This document shows positions 1-9,221 of a stretch of 64,000 nucleotides of DNA, piece after piece. A program made the position numbers and the translations under genes. How positions within the stretch are numbered: position 1 is the stretch's first letter; the number at the start of each line of letters is the position of its first letter. The stretch is from Pararhodonellum marinum (GTDB taxonomy: Bacteria > Bacteroidota > Bacteroidia > Cytophagales > Cyclobacteriaceae): the NCBI RefSeq assembly GCF_015354735.1, contig NZ_JACEFJ010000013.1, positions 1 through 64,000 of the forward strand. The letters are read 5' to 3'. The notes under the pieces were generated by a model, which was given only the letters and a program-made list of their open reading frames with translations, ran no database searches and had not been told where the DNA came from.

Positions 1-222
1 AAAGAGACACTTCAATTGGCTGAAATCCTCATGAACAAGCCCCATGACCTTATACACAAAGCCACGGGGTGGATGATAAGGGAAGTTGGGAACAGGGATT
101 TTGATGTCGCTTTGTCATTTATCAAGCAATTCCGGATAGAAATGCCTCGAACCATGCTAAGGTATGCCATTGAAAAATTTGATCCCCAAATCAAGAAAGA
201 ACTGATGGGCAAAAGTAAATAA
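1..222 (+). CDS. DNA alkylation repair protein, AlkD-like (C-terminal fragment)
   Basis: The window opens inside this reading frame; 73 codons are visible before the TAA stop. The visible residues (HKATGWMIREVGNRD, then MPRTMLRYAIEKF) match the end of AlkD-type HEAT-repeat glycosylases, which release N3/N7-alkylated purines from DNA in the cytoplasm. The start lies outside the window, so length and the catalytic region cannot be judged. A TTG codon at position 16 is in frame but is only an internal leucine. The gene converges on the ABC-F gene with 5 bases between stops. Confidence 0.8.
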   Translation, partial: KETLQLAEILMNKPHDLIHKATGWMIREVGNRDFDVALSFIKQFRIEMPRTMLRYAIEKFDPQIKKELMGKSK

Positions 223-227
223 ACAGA

Positions 228-2129
228 CTAATTTATACCGTCAAGTTCACTCAATTCCAACCACCTCAATTCCATAGCCTCAAGCCGTTCACTTATTCGT
301 TTGATTTCATTGGACCAAGCCAACAGTTCTTCATGGTTTTCTGATCCCACTCCGATCTGACCTACCAACTTTGATTTCTCTGCCTCAAGGGCCTCAATTT
401 CCTTACTGATGTTTTCGAATTCCTTTTTTTCTTTGAAGGTCGCCTTGTTTTTTGGAGCAACCGGAGTTGACTCAGTCAGAGGAACACTGTTTTTTGTGGG
501 CTTATCGACCTGATCTGCCTTTTTTTGAACTTTCTGTTCCTTTTCCCAATCTCTAAATTCAGTATAATTTCCGGGAAAGTCTTTGATTTTTCCTTCTCCC
601 TCAAACACGAAAATGTGCTCTACCAGCCTATCCATAAAATACCGGTCATGGGATACGATGATCAGGCATCCTGGAAAATTGTCCAAAAAAGCTTCCAGCG
701 TGTTGAGGGTCATAAGGTCCAGATCATTCGTGGGCTCATCCAAAATAAGGAAATTTGGACTTTTAATCAGTACCATTAGCAACTGCAGCCGACGTCTTTC
801 CCCTCCACTGAGTTTGGCTATGGGGGTATGCTGTTGTTTGGGAAGAAAGCCAAATTGGGTCAGGAACTGGGACACGGTGATGGTGACCCCTCCAGCAATG
901 GTCACTACTTCGGCTACCTCTTTCACGATGTCTATCAGTCTCATTTCTTCATCAAATGCATCCTCTTCCTGACGGTAATATCCTATGGCAGTGGTTTGTC
1001 CGGTGACTACTTTTCCACTGTCTGGAGTGAGCGCCCCAGTGAGCATGTTCAGAAATGTGGTCTTTCCGGCTCCATTGGGACCCACAATACCGATCTTGTC
1101 ACCCTTTTTGAAAGTATAACTGAAATCCTTGATCAGCACTTTGTCGTCAAAGGATTTATGCAGTTTCTCGATCTCTATGATTTTATTGCCGAGGCGCTGC
1201 GAGGTGACGGATAGGGAAATATCCCTTTCTTCCCGCTTTTGAAATGCCTTTTCTTTGGTTTCCTCAAAGGCATCCACCCGGTACTTGGCCTTGGTACTCC
1301 TTGCCTTGGGCTGCCTGCGGATCCAGTCGAGTTCTTTTTTATATAGGCTCTTGGCTTTTTCCTGTTCAGTGGCTTCTACTTCTCTCCGCTCTGCCTTCTT
1401 TTCCAAAAAGTAGCCGTAATTGCCCATGTATCTATAGATATTGCCTTGGTCCAGTTCCAAAATCTGATTGGTGACCTTTTCCAGAAAATACCTGTCGTGG
1501 GTAACCATAAATAAAGACAGGTTGGCTTTTGCAAGGTATTCCTCCAACCATTCAATGGTCTCTAGGTCTAGGTGATTGGTGGGCTCATCGAGCAACAATA
1601 GATCGGGCTTTTCCAAAATGGCCTTGGCAAGGGCCACTCGCTTGCGCTGTCCCCCGCTCAGACTGCCTACCGGGATTTCTGTATCATGCAATCCAAGTTT
1701 ACCCAAAACTTCCTTTACCTGATATTCAAAGTCCCAGGCTTCCAACCTGTCCATCTTTTCAAAAATGGTTTGTAACTGGTCTGCATTGTCTTTTCCCTGT
1801 TCAGCTTCCAACATTGCCTTGTGGTATTGCTCGATTACTTTCAGCGTTTCATTGTTGCTGTCATCAAAAATGGTTTTGAAGATACTTAATTCTCCAGAAA
1901 AGACAGGGTTTTGGTGCACATAGGCGATTTTAACTTGTTGATTGAGCGCCACACTACCAGTATCAGGAACCTCAAGTTCCATGATGATTTTCATCAGAGT
2001 CGATTTGCCGGCACCGTTGATACCCACTAGGGCCACCTTTTGTCCTTGATCTATCCCAAATGAGATGTTTTGAAAAAGTTTGCGCTCTCCAAAAGATTTG
2101 CTGAGGTTTTCTACTGATAGGTAATTCAT
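228..2129 (-). CDS. ABC-F family ATP-binding protein (Uup-like)
   Basis: 633 residues with two ABC domains and no membrane segment, so a soluble ABC-F protein. Domain 1 has Walker A GINGAGKST at residues 36-44, signature LSGGQRKRVALA and Walker B LLLLDEPTNHLD. Domain 2 has GPNGAGKTT, LSGGERRRLQLL and ILDEPTNDLD. Between them lies the charged ABC-F linker (KELDWIRRQPKARSTKAKYR region). The last ~100 residues form a Lys/Glu-rich coiled coil as in Uup, a branched-DNA/ribosome-associated ABC-F ATPase. Family members act on ribosomes or on DNA junctions; which applies here cannot be decided from sequence. Start ATG at 2129 fits the first conserved strand. Confidence 0.92.
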   Translation of the reverse strand: MNYLSVENLSKSFGERKLFQNISFGIDQGQKVALVGINGAGKSTLMKIIMELEVPDTGSVALNQQVKIAYVHQNPVFSGELSIFKTIFDDSNNETLKVIEQYHKAMLEAEQGKDNADQLQTIFEKMDRLEAWDFEYQVKEVLGKLGLHDTEIPVGSLSGGQRKRVALAKAILEKPDLLLLDEPTNHLDLETIEWLEEYLAKANLSLFMVTHDRYFLEKVTNQILELDQGNIYRYMGNYGYFLEKKAERREVEATEQEKAKSLYKKELDWIRRQPKARSTKAKYRVDAFEETKEKAFQKREERDISLSVTSQRLGNKIIEIEKLHKSFDDKVLIKDFSYTFKKGDKIGIVGPNGAGKTTFLNMLTGALTPDSGKVVTGQTTAIGYYRQEEDAFDEEMRLIDIVKEVAEVVTIAGGVTITVSQFLTQFGFLPKQQHTPIAKLSGGERRRLQLLMVLIKSPNFLILDEPTNDLDLMTLNTLEAFLDNFPGCLIIVSHDRYFMDRLVEHIFVFEGEGKIKDFPGNYTEFRDWEKEQKVQKKADQVDKPTKNSVPLTESTPVAPKNKATFKEKKEFENISKEIEALEAEKSKLVGQIGVGSENHEELLAWSNEIKRISERLEAMELRWLELSELDGIN

Positions 2130-2240
2130 GGCGCAAAATTAGCCAAAAAAATAGGCCAAAGCAATTTGCCTTCGGTATTCTCCAAGGACCCAATATAAAG
2201 AACTGATTCCAGGTCAAGGAATAAATAGCAGAGGATGGGA

Positions 2241-2558
2241 TTATTTTTTCCCTATCAAAGCTTGAATGGCTTTACCCAATTGTTTGAAGCCGTTTTTAAA
2301 ATGTTTTTTGGACTTTTTTAGTTGGGGTTCTATATCCTTTTGTTTCTTCTTGAAGGATTTTTCAAATTGGGCTTTTCCTTTTTTGAATTCCTCTTCCAAG
2401 CCGGCGTTTTTAGCTCTCAGCTCTGCAATTTTCTTTTCGATTTCCTCTTTGGCCTCACCGGTTGCCTCTGCGCCTTTTTCGATAAGTTCCTCTATTTTTG
2501 TCCCGATTTCTTGAAGCATTTTTTCTACCTCATCAAAACTGTTCTTTTTTGTTGCCAT
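2241..2558 (-). CDS. Small Lys/Glu-rich coiled-coil protein, unknown function
   Basis: 105 residues, about half Lys or Glu, with no signal peptide and no membrane segment. Heptad-like spacing of hydrophobics suggests one long helix or coiled coil followed by a basic tail ending LGKAIQALIGKK. It lies 111 bases upstream of the ABC-F gene on the same strand. I do not recognise a named family; it resembles small helical hypothetical proteins common in Bacteroidota. The coding call rests on codon-like composition, a clean ATG and the lack of any better frame. A role in nucleic-acid or membrane association is possible from the charge pattern but is not shown. Confidence 0.7.
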   Translation of the reverse strand: MATKKNSFDEVEKMLQEIGTKIEELIEKGAEATGEAKEEIEKKIAELRAKNAGLEEEFKKGKAQFEKSFKKKQKDIEPQLKKSKKHFKNGFKQLGKAIQALIGKK

Positions 2559-2640
2559 GGATGTTTTTTTTAAATAATTCTATTGCTTCTGAAATGAACC
2601 TTAAGTACAGCATAAAGTTGAACAAAATCTGCCTTAAAAC

Positions 2641-2663
2641 AAAAAAAGCCCCAAAAGGGGCTT
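2641..2663 (-). terminator. Rho-independent terminator after the LolA-like lipoprotein gene
   Basis: Perfect stem AAGCCCC / GGGGCTT with a four-base AAAA loop. Read on the minus strand it is followed by a run of seven T. It sits 20 bases past the stop of the 2683-3408 gene and so ends the M16 operon. Confidence 0.85.
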
Positions 2664-2682
2664 AAAGTTAAACAAAGAATCG

Positions 2683-3408
2683 CTATTCAAACATGGAATC
2701 ATCCAAATCCACATTAATTTTTACTTCGGTAACTTTCCCAATCATGGTTGCTGGAACCATGGGGTTATTGATGGTCATGGTCATAGGCATCAATATACCC
2801 TCGACCTCCTGATAATCACTGTAGGTAACCTCCCCTAAGACTTCGCCATAGGTTTTGATTTTCAGTCCGGACGCCACGCTATAATAATCATTGGTTTCCT
2901 GACCTCCATCTGTTTTGACTACGATTTTGTGGGCTTCCTCACCGTTCACCTGTTCTGTTCCTCCATAACTGGATGAATAACCTAAAGATTCATAATGCTG
3001 CTCAGGGAAAACATACGTCTGGGGCCTCAACAATTTAACTTGCTCGGCACTGAGGTTTTGTGGGTTACCCATGGCGATAACCTTTCCATTGTCACCATTT
3101 AAAATGGTTTGGGAAATGGTGTTGCCATCCATGGTGGTTTCTTGAATCATCCTTCCATTTTCACTGTCGCTTATGGTTCGGATTTCAAGTTGCATGCCCT
3201 GGATCTCGGTGGTCATGAGCAAGCTTACATTTTTCACAGCGTCTACTTTGGATTTTCCGCCAATAGACTCTATGTATTTTTCTATCACCGCATCTACCTC
3301 TGGATCTCCGGCTAGGGTTACTTCATCCTGTGGATGATTTGATACCATCGCATCTACTCCTGAAAAGATCAGAAAGGCAGAAAACAAGCATATTAAATGT
3401 AATTTCAT
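2683..3408 (-). CDS. Secreted LolA-like/outer-membrane lipoprotein-sorting-type protein, paralogue of the M16 tail domain
   Basis: 241 residues from the ATG at 3408, chosen because it starts a clean signal peptide (MKLHLICLFSAFLIFSGVDA); an upstream ATG at 3432 would put eight extra residues ahead of it. The mature part aligns along its whole length with the C-terminal ~210 residues of the neighbouring M16 protein: shared features are a VIEKYIESIGG-type helix, MGNT/MDGNT turn, FPEQHYE versus IPELHYK, NYYSV.SGLK, and a final VSLTEADFE / VDLDDSMFE. This beta-rich fold is LolA/LolB-like. It is third in the M16 operon, 84 bases after its neighbour, and ends at a strong terminator. A role in holding a hydrophobic or peptide ligand is inference. 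Confidence 0.75.
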   Translation of the reverse strand: MKLHLICLFSAFLIFSGVDAMVSNHPQDEVTLAGDPEVDAVIEKYIESIGGKSKVDAVKNVSLLMTTEIQGMQLEIRTISDSENGRMIQETTMDGNTISQTILNGDNGKVIAMGNPQNLSAEQVKLLRPQTYVFPEQHYESLGYSSSYGGTEQVNGEEAHKIVVKTDGGQETNDYYSVASGLKIKTYGEVLGEVTYSDYQEVEGILMPMTMTINNPMVPATMIGKVTEVKINVDLDDSMFE

Positions 3409-3491
3409 AAATTTTTGGTTTAAGGTAAACAAATTAGGTACAACCTGGCAAACAATACCAAAATAAGACCTTGGAATAAAGATAATTTTTT

Positions 3492-5546
3492 TTATTCAAA
3501 ATCCGCTTCGGTCAAAGATACATTTACATCCAAAGAATTAACTTTAGCTTGTAGTGGCATGGGAATCATAGGAGAGACTACCGTCATTTCAATAGGATAT
3601 TTTACCCCTGAAAAGGTATCATACTTGTTGTAAAAGGTATCTCCTGATTGGGCATTTTCGTTTTTCACTTTCAATCCGCTCTCTACACTGTAGTAATTGA
3701 CTGTTTTCCCCCCAACAGGATTTGTGACGATCACTTTGTAGGCATCCTCGCCTTCCACATCCCTGATGCCATCCAGTTCCATCTCATAGGCCAAATCCTT
3801 GTAGTGAAGTTCAGGTATCAGAAACATATTCATTTTTGCTGCCTGGAACTGTTCTTCAGGAAGGGCCTGAGTTTGGCCCTGCATAGTCATTACCGCTTTT
3901 CCGTCCGCAATGGTCACATTGCTGAGGGTGTTGCCCATCATGCTGACTTTTTGGTTGAATTTTTCATTGTCCACATCAAAGGTGAAATCCTGGGTAAGCA
4001 CCTGCCCTTGGATGTCAGCAGTCAAATTCACCTTAGCCGTTTTGATTGCTTTTGCGGCATCCCAGCCACCTATGGCATTGATGTAATTTTCAATGACTTG
4101 TTCCGCTGAAAGATCCGCATCTACCTCTGCCAATTCCCTGGCCGGATCGCCTTGGTTATCATAAAATGCAACAGGACCAAACGAATCCAGTTTACCTTTC
4201 AGCCCAGAGCCATCCCCTACCACTGTGATGTGCATGTTTTCAGGTTTGAGGTACTTTTTAGCTACAGCATTGATGTCTTCGACCGACAGATCACTTAATC
4301 TTTGAAGATAAGTGGCGTAAAAATCTTTAGGGAGTTGATACCTTTCTGTATTGATGGCAAAATTCGCAATAGTGGAAGGGTTTTCCAAAGATCGTCCAAA
4401 ACTACCGCTTAAATTTGCCTTGGCCGCTTCTAATTCCTGCTCTGTCACGCCTTCTTTGACCATTTTGTCTATTTCATAAATAAATTCGTGAAGAGCCGAA
4501 TCAGTAACTTCTGTTCTCACTGATGCATTGGCTGAAAAAGAGGTGACTAATTTATCTGAGCCTATTGATGAATAAGCGCCATACGTATACCCCTTGCCCT
4601 CTCTTAGATTCATAAACAATCTTGAAGAAGATCCTCCACCCAAAATATAGTTGAGCACGCGGGTGGACAGGTAGTCTTCATTGGCCAGGCTCATTTCCAT
4701 GGGATAAGTCAGGTTGATGACAGACTGAACTGAAGATGCACGGTCTACCACAGCCACCTTGTTGCCTTCTGGAGGCGTAGGCATTTCATAAGATTTGGAA
4801 GGGACTTGCCCTTTTTCCCACTTAGTGAAATATTTTTTGACCAGTTTTTCCGCTTCCTTTTTATCAATATCACCCACGATGGCCAAATAAGCAATATTTG
4901 GCTTGAAATAGGTTTCATAATAATTCTTTATGTCCTCGACGGTCACATTATTGACAGTAGCTTCGGTTTCCAACTCACCATAAGGATGATTTCTCCCAAA
5001 GTTCAAGCTGGACACCAATCTATTGGAAATGGCGTCAGGATTGTCCTTACTAGCGGCTAAACCTGTAATGGTTTGCTTTTTCAGTTTATCCAATTCCGAA
5101 TCAGGGAATATGGGATTGTATAACACATCTGTCATCAGCTCAAGAATTTTTTCCTGATGCTTTTTCAATGATGAACCATAAATAGAGGTCGATCCTGCAT
5201 TTAAGGAAGCTCCTATGAAATCCACCTCTTCATCCAAAGCTTCCTTAGAACGATTTTTGGTCCCAGCAGTGAGCATTTCTCCCACAAAGCCTGTCATACC
5301 AGCCTTTTCCCCTTCAAGGATAGGGTCCCTTTCTAATACCAAGGAAAAAGCCACCCTGGGTAGTTTGTTGTTTTGTACCACAAAGACTTTGAGTCCATTG
5401 TCCAGAGTAAAGGTAGCGGCATCGCCCAATTTGATTTCAGGGGCAGGACCTGGCTCTGGCAGTTTTGACCTGTCTACCTGAGCTGTTGCCAAGGTCGAAA
5501 GGACCAGGCAGATCATAAGAATTGCTATATTTTTCATGTTAATCAT
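3492..5546 (-). CDS. M16-family peptidase subunit without the zinc motif, fused to a LolA-like C-terminal domain
   Basis: 684 residues with a signal peptide ending STLATAQ. Residues ~40-450 form the two-domain M16 fold (TLDNGLKVFVVQNNKLPRV near the start; LREGKGYTYGAYSSIG near 315). The zinc-binding HxxEH is absent: the equivalent stretch reads GMTGFVGEMLTAGT. Such inactive subunits pair with an active HxxEH subunit to make M16B heterodimers, and that partner is the gene just upstream in the operon, 17 bases away. Residues ~475-684 are an extra domain homologous to the stand-alone protein at 2683-3408. An alternative ATG at 5537 gives a slightly shorter signal peptide. Likely periplasmic. Confidence 0.88.
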   Translation of the reverse strand: MINMKNIAILMICLVLSTLATAQVDRSKLPEPGPAPEIKLGDAATFTLDNGLKVFVVQNNKLPRVAFSLVLERDPILEGEKAGMTGFVGEMLTAGTKNRSKEALDEEVDFIGASLNAGSTSIYGSSLKKHQEKILELMTDVLYNPIFPDSELDKLKKQTITGLAASKDNPDAISNRLVSSLNFGRNHPYGELETEATVNNVTVEDIKNYYETYFKPNIAYLAIVGDIDKKEAEKLVKKYFTKWEKGQVPSKSYEMPTPPEGNKVAVVDRASSVQSVINLTYPMEMSLANEDYLSTRVLNYILGGGSSSRLFMNLREGKGYTYGAYSSIGSDKLVTSFSANASVRTEVTDSALHEFIYEIDKMVKEGVTEQELEAAKANLSGSFGRSLENPSTIANFAINTERYQLPKDFYATYLQRLSDLSVEDINAVAKKYLKPENMHITVVGDGSGLKGKLDSFGPVAFYDNQGDPARELAEVDADLSAEQVIENYINAIGGWDAAKAIKTAKVNLTADIQGQVLTQDFTFDVDNEKFNQKVSMMGNTLSNVTIADGKAVMTMQGQTQALPEEQFQAAKMNMFLIPELHYKDLAYEMELDGIRDVEGEDAYKVIVTNPVGGKTVNYYSVESGLKVKNENAQSGDTFYNKYDTFSGVKYPIEMTVVSPMIPMPLQAKVNSLDVNVSLTEADFE

Positions 5547-5563
5547 GGTGCTCGCTTTTTAAA

Positions 5564-6889
5564 TTAATTTTGTACTTGGGGTTTGGGGAGGTAGTAGAGT
5601 ACCACTCTACCATCAAGGGTCATGTATTCATTGGCCACCCGCTTCAAATCCTCCTTTTTCACTTTTCGATACTGTTCCAATTCCTGATTGATGTAATTGG
5701 TATTGCCATAGAATACTTTTGCTTCTGCAAGGTTTTGTGCTATACCTGCCATTGACGCATTTTTGCTAACCAAATCATTTTCGATGATGTTTTGAAGTTT
5801 TTGAAATTCCGTATCTGATATGCCTTCTTCTTGCACTTTTCCAACTAAAACATCTATTTCTTTTTCAAGGTCCTCTGGATCCACACCCATATTGGTGATG
5901 CCATACATCAGAAAAATTCCTCCATCCTCCAAATCCAAAGGAATTGCAGCAACAGCTAACGCTTTTTGTTGGTTATCCACAAGTTCTTTGGTCATTAAGG
6001 AAGATTTTCCTCCTGTTAGGTAAGTGGATAACATGGACAGTGCATATGAATCGGGATGATTTTTGGGAGGAAGATTATAGGACTGGATGACGGCAGGGAT
6101 CTGAATGTTGTCATATATGATGTCTCTGATCTCTGCGGTTTTTTTAGGTTCTTTGACATTGGGGCGGTAGATTTCTCCTTTACCCTTAGGTATTTCTTCA
6201 AAGTATTTTCTCACCCAGGCTTCAGTCTGTGCATAATCAAGGTCACCTGCAATGGTAAGGGTAGCATTGTTGGGCACATAAAAATCATTGTAGAACTGCA
6301 TGAATTCCTCTAAAGTAGCGGCATTCAAGTGGTCCAAGGAGCCAATAGGTGCCCATTGATACGGATGTTCGGAGTAGGCTCTAAGAAGCGTTTCCTGCAA
6401 AATAGACCCATAGGGTTGGTTGTCAATTCGCTGCCTTTTTTCCTCTTTCACCACCTCTCTTTGGGTTTCCACGCCTACTTCGTCAATTTTGGCATGAAGC
6501 ATTCGCTCACTTTCCATGTAAAGTGCCAATTCCAATTGATTGCTAGGCAGCAGCTCATAATAGTAGGTGATGTCATTAGAGGTGAAAGCATTCAATTCCC
6601 CACCCGCTGATTGGATGATTTCCATGTATTCACCTCTGCCGATGTTCTCACTTCCTTCAAAAAGCAGGTGTTCAAAAAAATGGGCAAAGCCTGTTCTTTC
6701 GGGATCCTCGTTTTTAGAACCTACATGGTACAATACGGAGGTAATGACGATGGGCGTGGTGTTGTCTTTGTGCATGATCACATGCAAGCCATTATCCAAA
6801 GTAAATTCCTTGAATTCTATCTTGTTCTGAGCCATTACTGTCAAAGTGACTAGGGCACTGAACAGTATCAAAAGCGTAATTTTTCTCAT
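5564..6889 (-). CDS. M16-family zinc peptidase, active subunit, secreted
   Basis: 441 residues with signal peptide MRKITLLILFSALVTLTVMA. The inverted zinc motif HFFEH is at residues 70-74 within GFAHFFEHLLFEGS, and the distal glutamate lies in the REVVKEEKRQRIDNQPYG stretch about 75 residues later. It is therefore the catalytic partner of the inactive subunit encoded 17 bases downstream. Family members degrade peptides in the periplasm of Bacteroidota and Proteobacteria (PqqL-like). Length is normal for M16B. The operon order is active subunit, inactive subunit with tail, stand-alone tail domain. Confidence 0.92.
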   Translation of the reverse strand: MRKITLLILFSALVTLTVMAQNKIEFKEFTLDNGLHVIMHKDNTTPIVITSVLYHVGSKNEDPERTGFAHFFEHLLFEGSENIGRGEYMEIIQSAGGELNAFTSNDITYYYELLPSNQLELALYMESERMLHAKIDEVGVETQREVVKEEKRQRIDNQPYGSILQETLLRAYSEHPYQWAPIGSLDHLNAATLEEFMQFYNDFYVPNNATLTIAGDLDYAQTEAWVRKYFEEIPKGKGEIYRPNVKEPKKTAEIRDIIYDNIQIPAVIQSYNLPPKNHPDSYALSMLSTYLTGGKSSLMTKELVDNQQKALAVAAIPLDLEDGGIFLMYGITNMGVDPEDLEKEIDVLVGKVQEEGISDTEFQKLQNIIENDLVSKNASMAGIAQNLAEAKVFYGNTNYINQELEQYRKVKKEDLKRVANEYMTLDGRVVLYYLPKPQVQN

Positions 6890-7430
6890 ATGTTTGTGTT
6901 TATTCGGGTAAGAATTAGGTGCTTTACAATAATCGATCCACAGGTCATTTTGTTAATCAGAAAAAACATTTTGTAACTCCTTTCTACAGACTTGGCAAAA
7001 ATCGCTTTGAAAAATATTATTTATAATCAAAAGAAACAAATTTAAATCTTAAAAATGTAGTCTGATTTACATTTTTTTTCCTTCAGATTCATAGGGTGTA
7101 ACTCACCGAAACTACCTTGATCGTTTTTCTTTCAAATGTAGAAATTAAATGACAAAGTTTGAAAGCCTGTCTAGACCAATGCAGGTTATCGTTGATGAAA
7201 GAATTTTTTTGGCATGTTTTAGATGAAATTTTATGTCCACTTTTCACTCAAATGACTTACATCCCTCAAATGGTTTTTTTTATTAACCATTTAAGGAAAT
7301 AAAAATTTGTGGCTTTAAAAATCTCTATTGGTGAAATGAAAATAGGTGACTGATTTTTTGGAAGCATCACAATTTGAGTGAATATTTGTTTGGGCTCAAT
7401 AACTTGTTTCTTTGATAATTCCCCTTTTCT
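6890..7430. other. 541-base AT-rich divergent intergenic region
   Basis: No open frame of note. It separates the minus-strand M16 operon from the plus-strand racemase-like lipoprotein and must hold both promoters. A TAAATTTG box (7044-7037, minus) resembles the Bacteroidota -7 element, but no matching upstream TTTG was found. A 9-base inverted repeat AAAAATGTA / TACATTTTT (7051-7059 and 7068-7076) followed by T residues could be a hairpin. Confidence 0.5.
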
Positions 7431-8930
7431 ATGAAAAACTGCTTTATAATACTGGTTTTCTTATCTTCTATTTTTGCCTGCAAAGCTCCTGAAGTCCAGG
7501 AAGATTCTCGTCAAAAAAAAGAGATTCCAATTGAACAAGCCATACTCAACGACCCCCAAAGCTTCTATTTCATTGATTTCAATAGTTATCCACAATTGGA
7601 TCCATCCCTGCCTATCGGTGTATTTGATTCAGGTACAGGTGGGCTCACTGTTTTGGATGCCATATTGAAATTTGATGAATACGACAATGCACTTGGAAAG
7701 AAAGGGCAAGACGGACTTGCTGACTTCAGTAACGAAAGCTTTATTTACCTTGCCGACCAAGCCAATATGCCTTATGGCAATTATGCGTCAGAGGAAAACA
7801 GTGAACTGCTGATCGAACACATCCTCAAAGACACGCAGTTTTTACTTTCAGACAAGTATTACGATTCCCGTGAGTCGCCCCTTCCCAATATCGGCAAACC
7901 TCGGGTAAAAACTTTAGTGATAGCCTGCAATACAGCAACCGCCTATGGCAAAGAGTTTATTGAAGATTTCTTGGCCAAGACCGGGATAGAGATGAAGGTA
8001 ATTGGGGTGATTGATGCCGGGTCAAGGGGTGCCTTGGAAAATTTTGGCCTTGAGGAAGACGGGACTATAGGTGTGATGGCTACGGTTGGTACCATTACAT
8101 CTAAAGGCTATGAAAACACCCTGATCAGATTAATTGAAGAAGGCGGTTATTCAGGTGACATCCAGATTTATAATCAGGGTGGGCATGGCATTGCAGAAGC
8201 GGTGGATGAGGAACCTGATTACTTGGCCAGAAATCTTTCTGCCCCTAGATCGGATTACAGAGGCCCAGGACTGAACCATCCTGAATTCAAAATAGACAAA
8301 ACCCTACTGGACATCTACAATTTTGACATGGACCAAAACAAGATTTTATGTGATGTGGATAACTTAAACGAATGCAATATCCTTCAATTGAATGACCCTG
8401 AGAATTATGTCCGGTACCATTTGGTCTCTTTGATGGAACAAATGAGAAGCATTCCGAATGCCCAACCTTTAAAAGCCTTGATTCTAGGTTGTACACATTA
8501 CCCCTATCTGATCAAAGAGGTGAAAGATATTTTGGCCGAGCTGTATGATTATCCAGAGGGAGACGGCTTTCGATACAGGCACCTGATGGCAAAAGAAATT
8601 GATATTGTGGACCCTTCTGTGAATACCGCGAGAGAATTGTATGTCTATATGAAAGAAAATCAACTGTTTAATTCCACAGGCAGCATGGAGGACTCTCAGT
8701 TCTACATTTCAGTACCCAATGTGGATAACTCAAAAGCTGAATTAGATGCCCATGGCAGATTCACCTATGCTTACAAATATGGAAGGAAGCCTGGAGAGAT
8801 TCAGGAGTATGTCAAAATTGTCCCTTTTAGTGAACAAAATATTCCTCAGGAAACCCTTGCCCGGTTGGCCCAGATGACCCCTAGGACATTTGAATTGATG
8901 GGATTGAATTTAGAACCCGCCATACCATGA
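7431..8930 (+). CDS. Lipoprotein related to glutamate racemase (Asp/Glu racemase fold)
   Basis: 499 residues, nearly twice the ~265 of cytoplasmic MurI. The N-terminus is a type II signal with lipobox IFAC, Cys17. The racemase signatures are all there: IGVFDSGTGGLTVL at 62-75, YLADQANMPYG at 106-116, first catalytic Cys166 in ACNTATA, second Cys354 in LGCTHYPYL. The extra length is in insertions: ~84-103, ~140-157 and a large one at ~255-325 between the two half-sites. MurI interconverts L- and D-glutamate for peptidoglycan in the cytoplasm; a membrane-anchored periplasmic version would act on another pool, for example released D-amino acids. That role is inference. The gene stands alone, convergent with the PfkB kinase. 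Confidence 0.85.
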   Translation: MKNCFIILVFLSSIFACKAPEVQEDSRQKKEIPIEQAILNDPQSFYFIDFNSYPQLDPSLPIGVFDSGTGGLTVLDAILKFDEYDNALGKKGQDGLADFSNESFIYLADQANMPYGNYASEENSELLIEHILKDTQFLLSDKYYDSRESPLPNIGKPRVKTLVIACNTATAYGKEFIEDFLAKTGIEMKVIGVIDAGSRGALENFGLEEDGTIGVMATVGTITSKGYENTLIRLIEEGGYSGDIQIYNQGGHGIAEAVDEEPDYLARNLSAPRSDYRGPGLNHPEFKIDKTLLDIYNFDMDQNKILCDVDNLNECNILQLNDPENYVRYHLVSLMEQMRSIPNAQPLKALILGCTHYPYLIKEVKDILAELYDYPEGDGFRYRHLMAKEIDIVDPSVNTARELYVYMKENQLFNSTGSMEDSQFYISVPNVDNSKAELDAHGRFTYAYKYGRKPGEIQEYVKIVPFSEQNIPQETLARLAQMTPRTFELMGLNLEPAIP

Positions 8931-9045
8931 TAATGTTGAAAACGCTAAAGGTCTTTAGGAAATTACGGTCTTTTCAACTATTGCAATTATTTGAAATATA
9001 GATTAAAGAAAAGCTTTAAGCACATAGATTTTTTTCAGAAAACAG

Positions 9046-9071
9046 AGAGTAATTTTACTTAAAATTACTCT
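9046..9071. repeat. Perfect 12-bp inverted repeat between convergent genes
   Basis: Arms AGAGTAATTTTA and TAAAATTACTCT enclose only CT. The site lies 115 bases past the racemase-like stop and 150 bases past the PfkB-kinase stop, so a bidirectional terminator is the simplest reading, though there is no T-run directly after it and it is AT-rich. A protein-binding palindrome is the alternative. The rest of 8931-9221 shows nothing else recognisable. Confidence 0.6.
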
Positions 9072-9221
9072 TTAAGTATTACTTTAAGTTGAAGTTTTTT
9101 CTAGTTTTTTACATACCATGGGAGCTTACACCTTAATCATTATTTTATGCAGGGGTTCATAATTGTTTACTATTGAATTTATGGCTTCACTATTTTGTGG
9201 ATAACTTCAGAAAATTCCTCT

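Noticed and set aside
3492-5546. Frameshift or degraded M16 gene because the HxxEH motif is missing
   Set aside because: The frame is intact over 684 residues and lack of the motif is normal for the non-catalytic subunit of M16B pairs.
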